Below, one piece after another: positions 24,088 to 36,454 of a stretch of 64,000 nucleotides of DNA. The first letter of the stretch is position 1, and each line of letters starts with the position of its first letter. A model generated the notes under the pieces. It had not been told where the DNA came from and did not search any database. It saw only the letters and a list, made by a program, of their open reading frames with translations. This DNA comes from Clavelina lepadiformis (taxonomy: Eukaryota > Chordata > Ascidiacea > Aplousobranchia > Clavelinidae): assembly GCF_947623445.1 (NCBI RefSeq), contig NC_135248.1, positions 14,393,820-14,457,819 on the forward strand. Direction: 5' to 3'. Both the position numbers and the translations under genes were made by a program.

Positions 24088-27000
24088 ATGACGTCGTCAA
24101 CATCGTCATCAAGTAGTTCGACAATAAGCAGTGACACTGAATTGTCGGATAGTCCAGTCCAGAGTCAACAGAGTAAAGGTGAGGCCATGGACATTTATTT
24201 GGACCTCTTTGGGCTAAATATAAGACAAGGATTTAAAGCATATTTTTCCATTCTCTTTAAGGGCTAACTAGTAACATACAGCTTCTCACGCTTAAAGTAG
24301 TGGCTATTTGGCTATGTATGTGGCTATCTATATGGCTCGTATTATGCAAAGACTGTAAATTACATTATGTCGACGTAAATACAGGTTATATCAAAGAGAA
24401 TAACCTTAGTCATTATTTTACTTCACATAGAAGGCAAACGTGAGGCCCGAAATGCTGAGGACAACGACGGGGGAATAACCTTACTAGAGACTCTGCTGAA
24501 CGGATCAGCTGATGTGGAGTCGTCATCTGTTTCCCGATCAGACAGCGAAACCCGGTCAGAATCAGACAAAGATAAATTAGCATCTGAGAAGCTGAAAGCG
24601 CCCGATGAAAATCACTCCAAGTCAAAACCCAGTGACGTGATTGCAGACAAACCTGCTGCTGAAGCAGAGAAACGGCGAAACAAAAGTGAAGTTGAAACAC
24701 AGACCACTGCGAGCAGCGCACCCCCGAGACAGCGAGATACTCTCGACGGCGAACAGAGTAAAGCGGACAGGGACGCTGAAAGGCAAAAGGTGGCAAGACC
24801 TTGCACTGCAAAGCCAGGGAGAAGCAGAAACCGCCGCAAGAGGGAGATATCATCGAATCTTTCCACGTCATCTTCTGAATGTTCAGGAAGGTTTCAACAA
24901 AAGAATCGCGTCACTGGTAACGCGATTTCTTCCTCCAGTGCATCTACCATCAGTAGTTATCAGGACGACGACTCAGGTAAAGTAGTTTGTTGATATTTAA
25001 CTTCTTTAGTGAGATGTGGGCCGTGAACTGGCATATTTTTTGCTGAATTTACTATAATTTATAGACAAACCTACAATGCAAAGCGTAAACTATTATTATC
25101 TGTTTTTCTGATGATTGATATACGACATTGTGCGGCTTTTACGTGGATCGTCGCTGTATTGTGATATCTGTTCTCAGCTATTCAACTGTGAAACCACTCG
25201 TTTGTGAGTTTAACTTGTATTGTTTGGTCACAGTTGTCGAGGACACAACCATACTCATTGAAGAAAAAGCGCGCGAGATTCTCTTGCATAAGTATCTGGA
25301 GCTTCACCTGCAGAAGCATCTGGACAACCAAAGCTCTTACTTTCAACGTGGCTATTCAACGGGTAAGCCCCGTAAGAGATACTCAAATCGGATATCTAAG
25401 AGCGAGTGGCGCAGTAGAAGACTTGCCAAGCAGACCTGCTCCAAACAGCCCTCGAAGCCGTACAAGTTTGACTTGCAACCACTTGGAGAAGCTGCTGTAC
25501 AGCGGACTATAAGGCAGTTAGTAGCGGACCTCTCAAAATACGGTCGTTACGGAAAAAACGCCGAAATGGAAACGAGGAGAGATCTGGATGGAAAACCACC
25601 ACGTCCAAAATCAGGCTCCTGTTCAGGGAAGTCACGTCATAGATTCGCATCTCAGCAGGTGGTGACTTCATCGTCGTCTCGAAGTCAGTCGGACTTTTCG
25701 TCTGATGAATCCTCCTCGAAAAGATCTCCGGTGGTCGTGCCCATCGCGTCGGAGAGGGCGGAAGAAGAGCAGCATCCTTCCCGCAAAAGTATATTGAAGT
25801 CGGATGAAATACGTAGAGGAAAAGTTAAAAATGTGCGGATGGCAACGGAAAGCGACATGGAGGGTAGATCGAGACGGATGCGGAAACATGAAGATAAGAG
25901 CGCCGATCCTCATAAGTCTCATCCGACACACGGTGACTTTTCCTACTCCTACTTGGCGGCCTTGCTGGGCACTTTAAGAAGATCGAGTCATAGAGCGGAA
26001 AACCACGGGGATTACACTCTCTTGCTTCGGCCTGCCCCAATTCGCTCCCGATCCTCTGACCATAGATCTGGGACTGGTCCGGCACGTGATCGCGCATCAA
26101 AAAATAAATCTGCTATTGATGCCACGAAACGTGACCGAATTGTGAGAAAAAACGACGCCACGTCAGCAGACAAACAACCAGAAAACAAATCATACAAATT
26201 GCGTAAAAACAAGCAGTCAACGTCGACGACCCTTAACACTAGCGACAAAAGGAAAACTCCAACTGCAAAGACAGAGTCAGAAGTCAAACACGAGCCAAGG
26301 ATTAGGCCAGGAACTGAACCGATAAAGTGCAACTGGGACCCAAAAAAGAGTGGACAATCCGAATACAACAAAAATTGGGTAAGTGCGACATGGGTTTGCT
26401 GACGTTTTTGATGTTTCATTTTGTTAAAGGCGATACCACTTTTAAAGAGATACATTAAGGACTTACATCTATTAAACTTACCCGAAATTGTTATCTTTAT
26501 TGCTATGCTAGTTATTGTATAACAAAAGCAATTAAAGCGATGACAGCGTCATTAATTTACAGTGCTCCGACCACCAGCTTAAAAACAGTCAAAATCCAGC
26601 GGTTGTCGAATGGCTGAGACGAAAGAACGAGCTGTCACGGCAGGAACGGGTTTACAAGAATCGCCAGAACCGGCGAAAACGCGATAAGTTGATGGAGGAA
26701 TTTAACGAACGGGAAAATCAACGCGAAAACGCGCTCGTCGAATACGAAAGATGGAAGAAAAGGAAAAATCGGTAAATCTTCGTCTTCCAAGTATCTTTGT
26801 CTTCCAGCCATTCTGTCGTCTTCACCATAAAACGTTGTACGTCTTGCATGTCTGTTGTCGTTGCGATCTTTTACGCGTTGCTTCCATTTTTCAGAGAAAT
26901 TCTTCTTCGACGGCGGCGAGAAGCGTCGGAAGCCAACGCTGCTCATTGTGACAATAAAATAAGCACAGAAAGGCCAAAATCAGGTTAATTTAGTAAAGTA

Positions 27001-28062
27001 AAGCTCCCTAACTTAACTTAAGCGTAAAGGACATTTACATATAATGTACAGTCTATCCTATTTGACTCATCACGGCTATAGCTGCCTTTTGTAAAAAATA
27101 GAAATCCTATATTTTCAGCCTGGCAGCCTCCGACCTCCCAGCAGGACGCCACTAAAGACGCCACAGCAACTTCTTTCTCCGATCTTAGGAGCTCGTCATT
27201 TCTACCCGAGTTTCCCTCGAGTCCCCCAGATCCGTCTCTTACCAAACCCCCGGCTCGACGGCGTCCCAAATCTGCACCCACTAAAGTCACCTTCGATACC
27301 CCTGTCGCCACCATGGCAATGACGTCACGAACCGATACGTCAGAGGGGAACTTCATCCCGGTGCGAATCGACTTTGAAAGTGGTGACGTCACGGTGCTCA
27401 CCCCTCGTGAGGAAGGCGGAAGCGGTCGGAATGGAGAGAAAGGATACGAGGAAAAGAAAACAACCGGAAGCGGAGAGTTTCTTCGGGATTTCCTCAAAGA
27501 CGAAAATCAAAAATCGATGTTTGATGTTTCTCCGCCTGGAAATTTTCGGAAGAAGACCGATGTGGCGGAAGATAAGAAGAATCTTCCGGGAGATCTCCAG
27601 CCCAGGGAGCATTATGAGAAGTGGATGCGATCGAACGGGACCTCATCTCCATACCAGATCAAATACAATCGGAAGAAGAAGAAGAAGAAAGGCGGAAAAC
27701 AACTCACTCCTTCTCCTCCACACGATCCGCTAACCAACGAACTTATCTCCAATTTGGCAAAACGCCGCATCCGGAAAATTCTCGACCAAAAGAAGAGAGT
27801 CGACTCCGGACTTGGACAGAAAACAAATCAGAAGCAGATTGAGGAAAAGGAGACGGAGAAAGTCTCCTCGGATGCTCCAAGAAGATGGAGGCTGCGACAA
27901 GACTATAACCAACCTCCAATGGAGTCCTCAAAGAGCAGGAAAAAGATAACTATGTCATCGGATCGCGATAAACGTCCTGTGTTCTCTTACAGAAGAAAAA
28001 CAAACTCAAAATCCGTGTTTCATGAACGAAATCCGGTAATAAATCAGGCGATGAACGCTTAA
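24088..28062 (+). CDS. Large charged, disordered/coiled-coil protein, 6 exons, 1007 aa
   Basis: Exons 24088-24178, 24431-24976, 25234-26378, 26563-26771, 26895-26983 and 27119-28062 join in frame (3024 bp). The start is MTSSTSSSSSSTISS. An in-frame extension further upstream is possible in the same exon (24019). The first 210 residues are Ser-rich and acidic. Residues around 215-250 form a short helix (EEKAREILLHKYLELHL). A long basic, Ser/Arg-rich region follows. Exon 4 encodes a highly charged helix with VVEWLRRKNELSRQERVYK and YERWKKRKNR. Exon 6 has a PARRRPKSAPTKVTFD segment and a Lys/Arg-rich C-terminus. WL-R/K-K-type helices and RPKSAP-like segments occur in cilium- or microtubule-associated coiled-coil proteins (CCDC181/CCDC34/MAP9-like), but I cannot assign a family. 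A poly(A) signal AATAAA lies at 28419, and the gene is convergent with the EF-hand gene. Confidence 0.78.
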
Positions 28063-28418
28063 GTATAAGTGTTTAATGCTGTAATTTCGTAACAAATACG
28101 AAAAGCAAATGACCTCATTAAAACAATATGCACTGTTACATATTAAGTCTGTTCTTATCGCGTACAAGGTTTGTAAAAAAAGTGTGTTTATTTTCGCTTG
28201 TGTAATCTTGTTACAAAATAAGGTATTTTTTAATCAGTAACGACATGTATTTTGCACTTGTTCATTTACCTGTAACCAGTAATGTACGCGATTGATTCAA
28301 CATTTATTTTTATACCGGTAGATTTTGTAGTTTCGGTAAATGATCAAACCGAAATTAAAGGTTCCTACTGTGTCGACAATTTTGAAACGACTGTGTATCT
28401 GTGTTTGAAGTTATGTCA

Positions 28419-28424
28419 ATAAAA
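28419..28424 (+). terminator. Poly(A) signal of the 1007-aa gene
   Basis: AATAAA about 360 bp after the stop codon. A second AATAAA follows about 20 bp further on. Confidence 0.55.
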
Positions 28425-28670
28425 GCTTTGAAAATGATGAAATAAAGATGCTCATGGTTAGGTTGGGTCGAGATGGTATATTTTGATGATAATGTCAAGA
28501 TGAAGAAAAGGTTTCAGTAAACGAAAATAAAAATAAACTAAACAAGGCAATCACGGTCTTTTATCGTCGGTATTTAACGCTGCTCAAGAAAGAAAAAAGT
28601 TGTGGTTGCAAGACCGCACTAAGATGTCGACTTGCGACTGAGCAGCTTAAACGATGCTATAAATACTGGG

Positions 28671-30117
28671 TTAACATTGGATGTGACCTTCAAGCTCTTT
28701 CATCATATTGATCCACTCTAAAAACACACACGTTTGAAGAAAAGAAATGGGTTTCACCAAACTCCCTATGACTCAACGGACCATTTTAGGTGCCAAAATG
28801 TGACTAATAACGTATAACACTATAAAATAGACTGTAATGTTGTTACCGTCAAAATCCAGAACTTTATCGGAGTTTTCGTCGCCATCCTTCATCATCTCGT
28901 CTACTTCCCAGTCTTGGATCACCTCTCCCGTACCCTTTAGCGCCAACTGGCGGTGATAAAAATGAAAATACAGACAACATGAATGCGGCCTTGTTGTGTA
29001 CATTCCGCGCCACAATTTTTTCTGCTTACTAGTATAACTAGAGATTTCCTAGGATACGTTAAAGCAGCATATTGAGTTCACCTTGAGTTCATTCCAACTA
29101 ATTATGCCATCGGCGTCCTTATCATACCACCGGAAAGTTTCCCTAAGTAGGTTCTTAAATTCTTTGCTCAGGTCCTCTTCGCGCTTATCCTGGCTCCCAG
29201 AGAGCTGCTTGGCCATAAAATCCAAGAATTCATCAAGCGCCAGGGTTTCACCTGAACATAAAATCTCGCAACTGGAATTATAAACTTGCCAAATAGTTTT
29301 CAAGCTCGTTCGAAATGATTTGGACGTTGTCAAGCAACAAACAGCCTTATTAAGTCTTATCAAGATATTTTGTTGATAATTGATTAGAGTGTTTAGGTTC
29401 TTGTTTTAACCTGATATCATTGTTGTTCAACTTGATCATTTTTTAACGTTTTGGTGCTTTTGCTGGGCCTGATTTATTTAAAATCGGCTACTTGTCTTAA
29501 GCTTAAATATCTCTTTAAATTTCTTTTAAGTGATCTTAATTTTAAATCTGAAGTTTTTTAAAATCGGCAAGGGACAACAGTTCTGGGCGCTGCACTGTCG
29601 GTCTGTACTTTTACCTTCAGCATAATCGTTGATGACCTCAGCAACTTCGTCGTCACTCGGAGTTTGACCCAACATCCTTAGAACTTTATTCAACTCATCT
29701 GGTCCCAGTTTACCGTCTGCTGATTCTTTGGTGAAGATTTCAAACGCGCCCTCGCATTCTGTGAATACAATTGCATTTGTTTGAGAAAACGAAACCGATT
29801 TTGTTGCAAATCAGATATACAGGGCAGCTTACTACGACGAGATTAAACTTTGTAATAAAATTATTAAGAATAAGCCAGATTATGAAACTTTCGCTACTTC
29901 TGTGCAACCTAAAATCCAATGCTCACCTTGCTTAAGTTCATCTGGGAGAGACTAAAAAACAAAATAAACGTCAATAAACCACAAACAAAATGTCGTCGTA
30001 CAATGATCATTATCTTTATTGAACAAAGCATTCTGACTGACTTCTAAAGTTATGTGATTGCTATTCATCGCTAAAACCAATGAAACACGGCTTAACTATC
30101 GACTAGCACCTTACCAT
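28671..30117 (-). CDS. Troponin C-like EF-hand protein, 6 exons, 162 aa
   Basis: A calcium-sensor-type protein, probably of the thin filament if a true troponin C. Exons: 30115-30117 (the ATG alone), 29927-29951, 29615-29758, about 29082-29251, 28847-28946 and 28671-28717. Product begins MSLPDELKQECEGAFEIF and ends INMMKELEGHIQC, 162 aa against about 160 for troponin C. Four EF-hands in order. Hand 1 (KESADGKLGPDE) and hand 2 (DYAEGETLALDE) lack most calcium ligands. Hand 3 (DKDADGIISWNE) and hand 4 (DENSDKVLDFDE) are canonical. LRMLGQTPS between hands 1 and 2 matches the troponin C/calmodulin pattern. The 3-bp coding part of exon 1 fits the ATG-only first exon seen in calmodulin-superfamily genes. 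It could instead be a diverged calmodulin-like or light-chain-like protein, since an inert N-lobe is unusual for a regulatory troponin C. Confidence 0.88.
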
Positions 30118-32053
30118 CGTGTTTTGCAAATCTTTTTGCTGGTTGACTAATGACCGAAGTAGTTCAGGAACAAATGAATGGCTTCCGCTGCTGTCACAGC
30201 TACTTGTAACAGACACGAGCGATTACAAGAAAAACGATTTAATTAGGTGACAACGCTGAGGTCAAGGCAGGCGACAACGAGGTCAGGTCTTCTCAATCAA
30301 AGGCTGCACAACACGTTATGGATATCTCTTAAGTCACAGCTGTCTTCTGCGTTCAAAGTCAAAATCATTTCCTCTGATCAGGATTTAGAAAGCGCTGCAA
30401 CCGGTATGTTTTGACCAAAAGTCTTCATTTCTTGATGACGTGTTAGTTTGTGAAACATGAACTCAGATCCGTTTATGGGCAGCTGTAGTTTACTTGTTGG
30501 CTTGAAAAAGTATGGACTGGGTAACAATGCCCAAAAAGCCAGAAATACAACAGTCGGCTTATTGTTATGGTTACCTAGTAGGCTACTTGGTTTTTGTCCT
30601 ATGCTTTTACGATGCTAAAAAATTGCCATTTTAAACAACATTACAAACGCTTTGAAACTGAAATATCGCGTACGTTTGACCACATCGACATCATAACTAA
30701 AGTATATCAAAAAGTCGCATGCGAGTGAAGATAAGCCGTGTTTCTCTGTACATAAAGCATAATTGAATTTGCTTGTGACAAAATGATAGGCATGTAAAAT
30801 GTTTTAAATTAAGTGCGGTAGAGAGACCATAATGATAACGAACATTCTTCGGACGAACTCAGCATGTGCTTGAACAAATTTTTTAAGCCTACTGACATCT
30901 AGCGAGTCGACATCACTGCACACGATTTAGAAAAGTCGACATCAAAATTGTGAAGAGAACATCGTGGTGGAACGAAGCGATGAGGAAAGCCATCAAAGAA
31001 GAAGAAACTCTTTGAAGGCGGTTTGTATTAAAAAAGCAGGAAACTCCGGCCCATTACAGGCGAGATAGGCCGCAGTGCACGGGGAATAAGCAAAATACGG
31101 AAGAAACGTTCCTGAAGACAATACGGACAGGACTAAAAAACCTCGGTTTTAACCTGGGCTGTTGAAATAAATTTTAAAGGACGTTGAATAGTACCAAGTA
31201 TAGACCCGTATATTGCTACCGTTTTTGCATTTCGATAATATATTAACGACACTCAATGTAGGAAACAAGATGGCAAAGTAAGGCTGTTTTAGTCAAATGC
31301 TTGGCCGTAATTGGAATTTGTGGGATCCTTCCTTGAGCGAAATAAGAAACCAAACTGCTTCCAAAGACTCTTTCTTCGTTTTTATGGAAGCAAGCACTTG
31401 GTCGTCTTTTCCATTGTGTAGCAGCCAAAATTTAGTGCCTGGCTTGAAGGGTGTCGGACTGTTCAAACCGGTTTAAAGGGGTACCGGGTCGGAAAAGCTG
31501 GAAGTCGAATAATTCAGCCATATCATACCTCATAGCCCATCAGCTACAATCTGTTTAAACTGATTTAAATCATTTGGTCAAACGACTTCATATTTGAAAT
31601 TGATTTTGAGCCATGGGCCAATAATGACGTCACACTGAAGAATCTTTTAAGCTTATAGGGATCGGGCTCAATATTGACCAAATGTTAATACGTCGTTGCA
31701 CATTTTTTATGCTTATTACAGTAGTCAAGGACTTTAACTACTGAGCCATAGACCACTCAAAACATTCTTGGTGAATAATTGCAATACACAGACCAACAAA
31801 TCTCTAGAAGGAAAAATTTTATTTACTGTACAACACCAAAGAATAGCACTTGCGTCAGGTAAGACATTTTGTAAAAATTACAAGAAGCAACACAAAATAG
31901 TTACCGCCACCAGCAGAAAGTTTAAGCTGTTTAAATCATCTTTTTATTTTGCAAAACTTCTTTGTAAATGTTTAGATGCGCAATTAATAGCAACGAAAAA
32001 ATGAATAATGCAAACGCCACGATACCAGTGTGTTTTCAGATTTATTAGACCGT
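30118..32053. other. Intergenic with a LINE fragment
   Basis: Contains the 5' flank of the EF-hand gene and the LINE remnant listed separately. A 61-codon minus-strand frame at 31243-31428 has no recognisable match. Nothing else is supported. Confidence 0.45.
30941..31140 (+). mobile_element. Degenerate non-LTR retrotransposon (LINE) fragment
   Basis: Translation gives IKIVKRTSWWNEAMRKAIK, then a stop (TGA just after EEETL) and, after a frame change, RRFVLKKQETPAHYRR. The K-x-T-x-WWNEE-x-x-AIK pattern followed by a basic helix is typical of the linker between endonuclease and reverse transcriptase in LINEs (RTE/Jockey/CR1-like). Only about 200 bp remain. No RT core motifs are present, so the family cannot be fixed. 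Confidence 0.65.
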
Positions 32054-34037
32054 TTATGGAGAATAAACTGGTGGGTGAAATAGATCGCCCTCTGCCGGAG
32101 ATTGAAGTGCGTTAAAAGCTTCTGTTTGCTTCCGTTGAACGTCGCTAGAGTCCAGTTGATCAATTGCTCTGGTCAGGGTTGTGGTGGTTGTGGACGAGGA
32201 TGGAATCTGTGGCACTTGTTGAAACACAACTGGCATTGCAGGCTGTGGAGTTATTCCATGGGCCGGTACCGCTTGAATAATATAACCTGGCTGTGTCTGA
32301 CCGGACTGAAGATCTTTGATAAAACAATGTAAGATTGCATTAGATGAAAATAACGTTATCAAAACTTACCACAATGAAAACAAAGCGATCACTAACTTTG
32401 GAAAGTTTGTGGTTGTTGGTTAGGTGTGGTTGCTACGTAAATAATCTGATGATTGGGAATCGTGTATCCCTTGAAAATAAAGTTGAAAATTTAATATTTT
32501 AGAGTTTAAATACTTGGTTTAATTTCCCACCTGCTCGCAACATCCAGTACAACATCCCTTAGGACTGAGGCCGCACGCCAAATATGAACTCGCAATGAGA
32601 AGGAGAAATGATATAGATGCGGCGACGATGACTGTCATTGCCACTTCACTAAGAGGTCCCTGGAATATAAGTTGTCTTTATCCCAGTTTAACTGTTGTTG
32701 CGATTGGGATAAAACAAAACCAGAAACCAATACGTAGCAAAATGATAAATCCTTGCCCATGGGATAATGATAGAAAGTTCCAATATGACAAGTGCAGCCG
32801 AGAATATCGCACCAACGACAGTAAATCCAATATGACAGTTGATCTACAAATAACATTAACGTGAGTGTGTATACAACTCATCATTTGAAACATGCACAAA
32901 TTACGATGTTAAGTTTGACTGATTTTGCAAATTTTTGTTGCTAAAATTGCAGTTTGTAGACAAAATATGCTTGCTATGTTCCTCACAGCGTAAGGTGTAG
33001 CTTTTTTTCCTCCAGCCGCTATTCCAAAACCGCCGGCAACTATCACCTGGGTGTGACAAAGGACAAACCAATAATTTATTGAGACGGGTTCAAAATTTGT
33101 TGGTTATCTTAATTCTATTTTGATTTGAAAAAAAGAGACAATCCTGTTGTTCCGTTCCTAAGTTATAAATATGTTTGAGCAGCCAAGTCATTGCGTATTT
33201 ATTCAGGGATAAGGTTTTACATTTCGAGCTGGAGTTTCTTATATCTCAAACAATAATCTCTTTGCATAAATGTAGCACGGTGATTCAATCTCAAACATTT
33301 CCTACCCAAACACCACACCATATTTCTCGACCAAGGCTTCGTGGTCTGAAATCGAAGTATTGGTAGCTCTTGCCATCGCTAATTAGAACAACTCCCAATA
33401 TGACACATACTGATCCAAGAACCACTTCGGCAATCTAGAAATTAGGAAAAGCGTTTTATTGCTGGACCTACAGTTTACTGATGATAAGCATAGATTGATA
33501 AGCGAAGTTTTACAATCGCTGTTGTAATTTTGAATCAGTGTCGTCCGTAAACCTTGATGAGCGTACATAACCACAAACACAGTTTTCATTATGCCTGGTT
33601 GCATTTTTCCTCTTGGTTATTCAGTTATCACATTTATTTAAGATTGGAGTTATCTTATAACTTGTTCTTATTCACGAATTACACATTTCTTCGCTATGTT
33701 GGATACAAACCGCAATTCCTTTGAGTGCTCTGGATTTACTTGAAATGTAAATCTGTTGAGGTTGAGGTTGCATCACAGCTTGTGCCTGTGGTTGCATCAC
33801 AACTTGTGCCTGTGGTTGCATCACAGCTTGTGCCTGTGGCTGCATCACAACTTGTGCCTGTGGTTGCATCACAACTTGTGCCTGTGGCTGCATCAAAACT
33901 TGTGCCTGTGGCTGCATCACAACTTGTGCCTGTGGCTGTATCAAAACTTGTGCCTGTGGCTGCATCACAACTTGTGCCTGTGGCTGCATCATCACAGATG
34001 TATTCATTGTTTGATAGGATGGAGGAGGAGTAGTCAT
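32054..34037 (-). CDS. MS4A-like four-helix membrane protein
   Basis: Multi-exon gene starting with ATG at 34037 (MTTPPPSYQTMNTS). Exon 1 (33711-34037) encodes a cytoplasmic N-terminus with nine full MQPQAQVV octads and then SKSRALKGIA. Later exons encode hydrophobic segments: IAEVVLGSVCVILGVV (from 33434 downward), VIVAGGFGIAAGGKKATPY (33058-32998 region), FTVVGAIFSAALVILELSI (about 32836 downward) and VAMTVIVAASISFLLLIASS, then a Cys-rich CGLSPKGCCTGCCEQ (about 32540). The last two exons give a P/Q-rich tail (GYTIPNHQIIYV, then QPGYIIQAVPAHG) ending VYSP at 32054. The order of helix, AxGGxxxIAAxxK loop, two helices and P/Q-rich ends fits the MS4A/CD20-like family. Exact ends of exons 2 and 4 are uncertain because good GT donors are scarce there. 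Its first exon was duplicated downstream (40755-40889). Confidence 0.6.
33765..33995 (-). repeat. 24-bp coding minisatellite (MQPQAQVV)
   Basis: Nine full 24-bp units plus a partial one. The duplicate exon at 40755-40889 has one full unit plus the partial one. The 192-bp length difference equals exactly eight units, so the array changed length after the segmental duplication. Confidence 0.95.
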
Positions 34038-36454
34038 TTTTACAAAGAACGCGTGCTGCTCTATAACACGGATAAACAGTTGTTTGGTAACTTAGTAATC
34101 TACACAGAATAATCGTTATAACAAGGCCGACATGTGTCAATCACTTTAAAAATTATATCATTAAGAATTAATTATATCATTCAATCATTTTCACATTTCT
34201 ACCTTTCTTGTTCTAATAATGATACCGCATATTGCATGCGATATTCATTTGATAACTGGCGTTTAATATTATAACCACAGGTTATTTCTAGCATATTGCA
34301 ATCACAAACTGACATTTTTCTACAACTATTATGCAATTCACGGAAATAAAACAGCTTTGTGTGTTAAACTATCATTTATGATTAACAAACAATAAAAACG
34401 TATGTGTGCCTCTTGTGGCAACATTTTGTTTATTACGTCGCTCAGCTATTTTCGGTCACATTCGATCAAATGAATTGAAATAAGTGAAAACCGTTTTAAA
34501 AGCCTTACATTGCCATGATGCATCTTTACCAAGGCTAAGTATCACACAAAAACCAGGAACGACTTCTGCTTGGATCACGCTTAGCAACAGAAAATCTCGT
34601 CAATGGTTGCACATGACGTACGGTATGTATTTTCAGTCTGAGGTTTACTGCTATAGCCTGAAGCTGTAAACGCTAATTAATTTTGTGCAACTGATGTTGT
34701 TCGACCAAAACAAAGGCAGCTGCGTTGCTTTTTACAAACACGAACACAATCAACAACTCATATATTATACCTGGTATTAACAATGTTGCACAAATGTATA
34801 GGCTTAAAGTATCTTTTGAATGTTCAACTTAAATATATTTCAAAGGGATTTTGCAACTTTAGTAATTTGTTTAACTGCTGTTTTTATCAAACCTAAAACT
34901 ACACCTGCGTTGACGATTGATTAAAACATTGGCGCCCACATCGATAATCATGATACTGATTGTAGAATAATTATTTCATCCGATGTATTATTTAGCGCAC
35001 GTTTAACTTATATCTAGCAATTTCATTTTAATCGTCTGTAGAATAAATTGCTTTGGGTTTAATTTTCCATCAAACCCGATGACGTCATCTTGTCTGCTAC
35101 TATTACAGATCTAAAAACTTCCATCTATACTTAATTTTAACATTAGGCTTATCACTATACAGCCCACAAAAGTGTTCAAGTAAACCCTATCAAGTTCTTG
35201 TCTAAGCCTTGTGTTTTTTGATAATAATAAATGTCTGTTGCACTTTGCGCTTTCCAAATTTGCACAAATCGCCCAAGGCGAGTTACATTTTCAACTAATC
35301 TTGTTTCGTCTATTCCAACCATTCATTATTTTTGCAATTGCATAGGTTGCCCATTAATTTAGGCAAAGCGATAAGAGATCCAATGAGATAACGTAATTAT
35401 TTTTCAACTCCAGGAATGTAAAATGCGAACGACTTAATACTTAACCTGAACAATGTTTTGAAAGTGATTGAGACCATGAAAATAAAGAATCTATGTAGAT
35501 CGCATTTCAGTTTAAGGAATATTAGTATAATTTGACTGAACTTGCTTTGCTTTCATTACCCTGAATTGACTCCTTAAAGTTAATTTAATATAAATCGCTC
35601 ACCACGTGGTGGCTTTGTATCCAAGGAAACGACGCGATTGTTCGCTCATAATCAGCAGCGAAAATTAAAGAAACATGAGGCAACTGATTGTTTGTTTAGA
35701 GATTAAGGCAAACAAGTTCCATTGAACAACAAAAACAACAACCTTTGACTAGTCCGTAATGATAAATCATAGATACTTTGTTATAATGCTGTAGGTTGTA
35801 GTTTAAATAAAAGCTTTTGTGAGATCGTTTCTGCACAGAATATAAGTAAACTTGAATTAACCTTCCAAAAAACAAAAACAAAATCGAGGTCTCGTTTTGA
35901 CAGACTTGTTATAATGGAAAAGGTGAAAAAATGACTTCATTAAATGTATTAACATATGTGTTTAAAATAGGTTTAATGTGTGTTTTGCTTTTGGTTTCAA
36001 GTCATTGTTAAGCGTAGGCTAAGGCTATAAGCTATAATATACCGTATGATTCGTTGTGGGTTGTGAGTCTCGCATCAACAGACATCAAATGCAATTTGTG
36101 TCCATGGCAGCAAAGTACATTATGAAAGAGACGCTCACGTTAACTTTAGCAAAAAAATGAAATCTTCATTTTAATTCGTTTTGCTTTTTAAGTTGTACTT
36201 TGCTCTAATTCGAGAAAATAAATAAATAAATTACTCAGCAAAATTACCATGTTATGAAATACTTATCACGGTTTTGCGTCTTATTAAAATTATTGCTCAA
36301 ACTTCCAAAACTATATAAAAATACCGTAAGATAAAAATATTTAAAATCTAAGCTTATTAAACTACGCAATGCTAAGTAATGTGTTAGGAAATCAAAATGC
36401 AATCTAGCGTAGGGGTAATAATTAAAACTATTTCAACTTGGCCCCTTGCAAAAC
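34038..36454. other. Shared intergenic region between MS4A-like and kinase genes
   Basis: AT-rich non-coding DNA that recurs at about 40890-43311 in unit 2 with high identity and small indels. It must hold the promoters of the divergent MS4A-like and kinase genes. A TGACGTCATC element is conserved in both copies (about 35079 and 41910). No gene seen. Confidence 0.6.

Noticed and set aside
24413-26455. Long antisense frames opposite the 1007-aa gene
   Set aside because: No splice-site or motif support; they arise from the biased composition of the Ser/Arg/Lys-rich coding strand.
33765-33995. Regular 24-bp repeats considered as a CRISPR-like array
   Set aside because: No spacers, coding and in frame, and the genome is eukaryotic.
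33725-34112. Plus-strand open frames of 100-120 codons with repeated LCLWLHHNL or LVPVAASQ units
   Set aside because: They are antisense readings of the MQPQAQVV minisatellite in the MS4A-like exon 1; any frame stays open in such a repeat.
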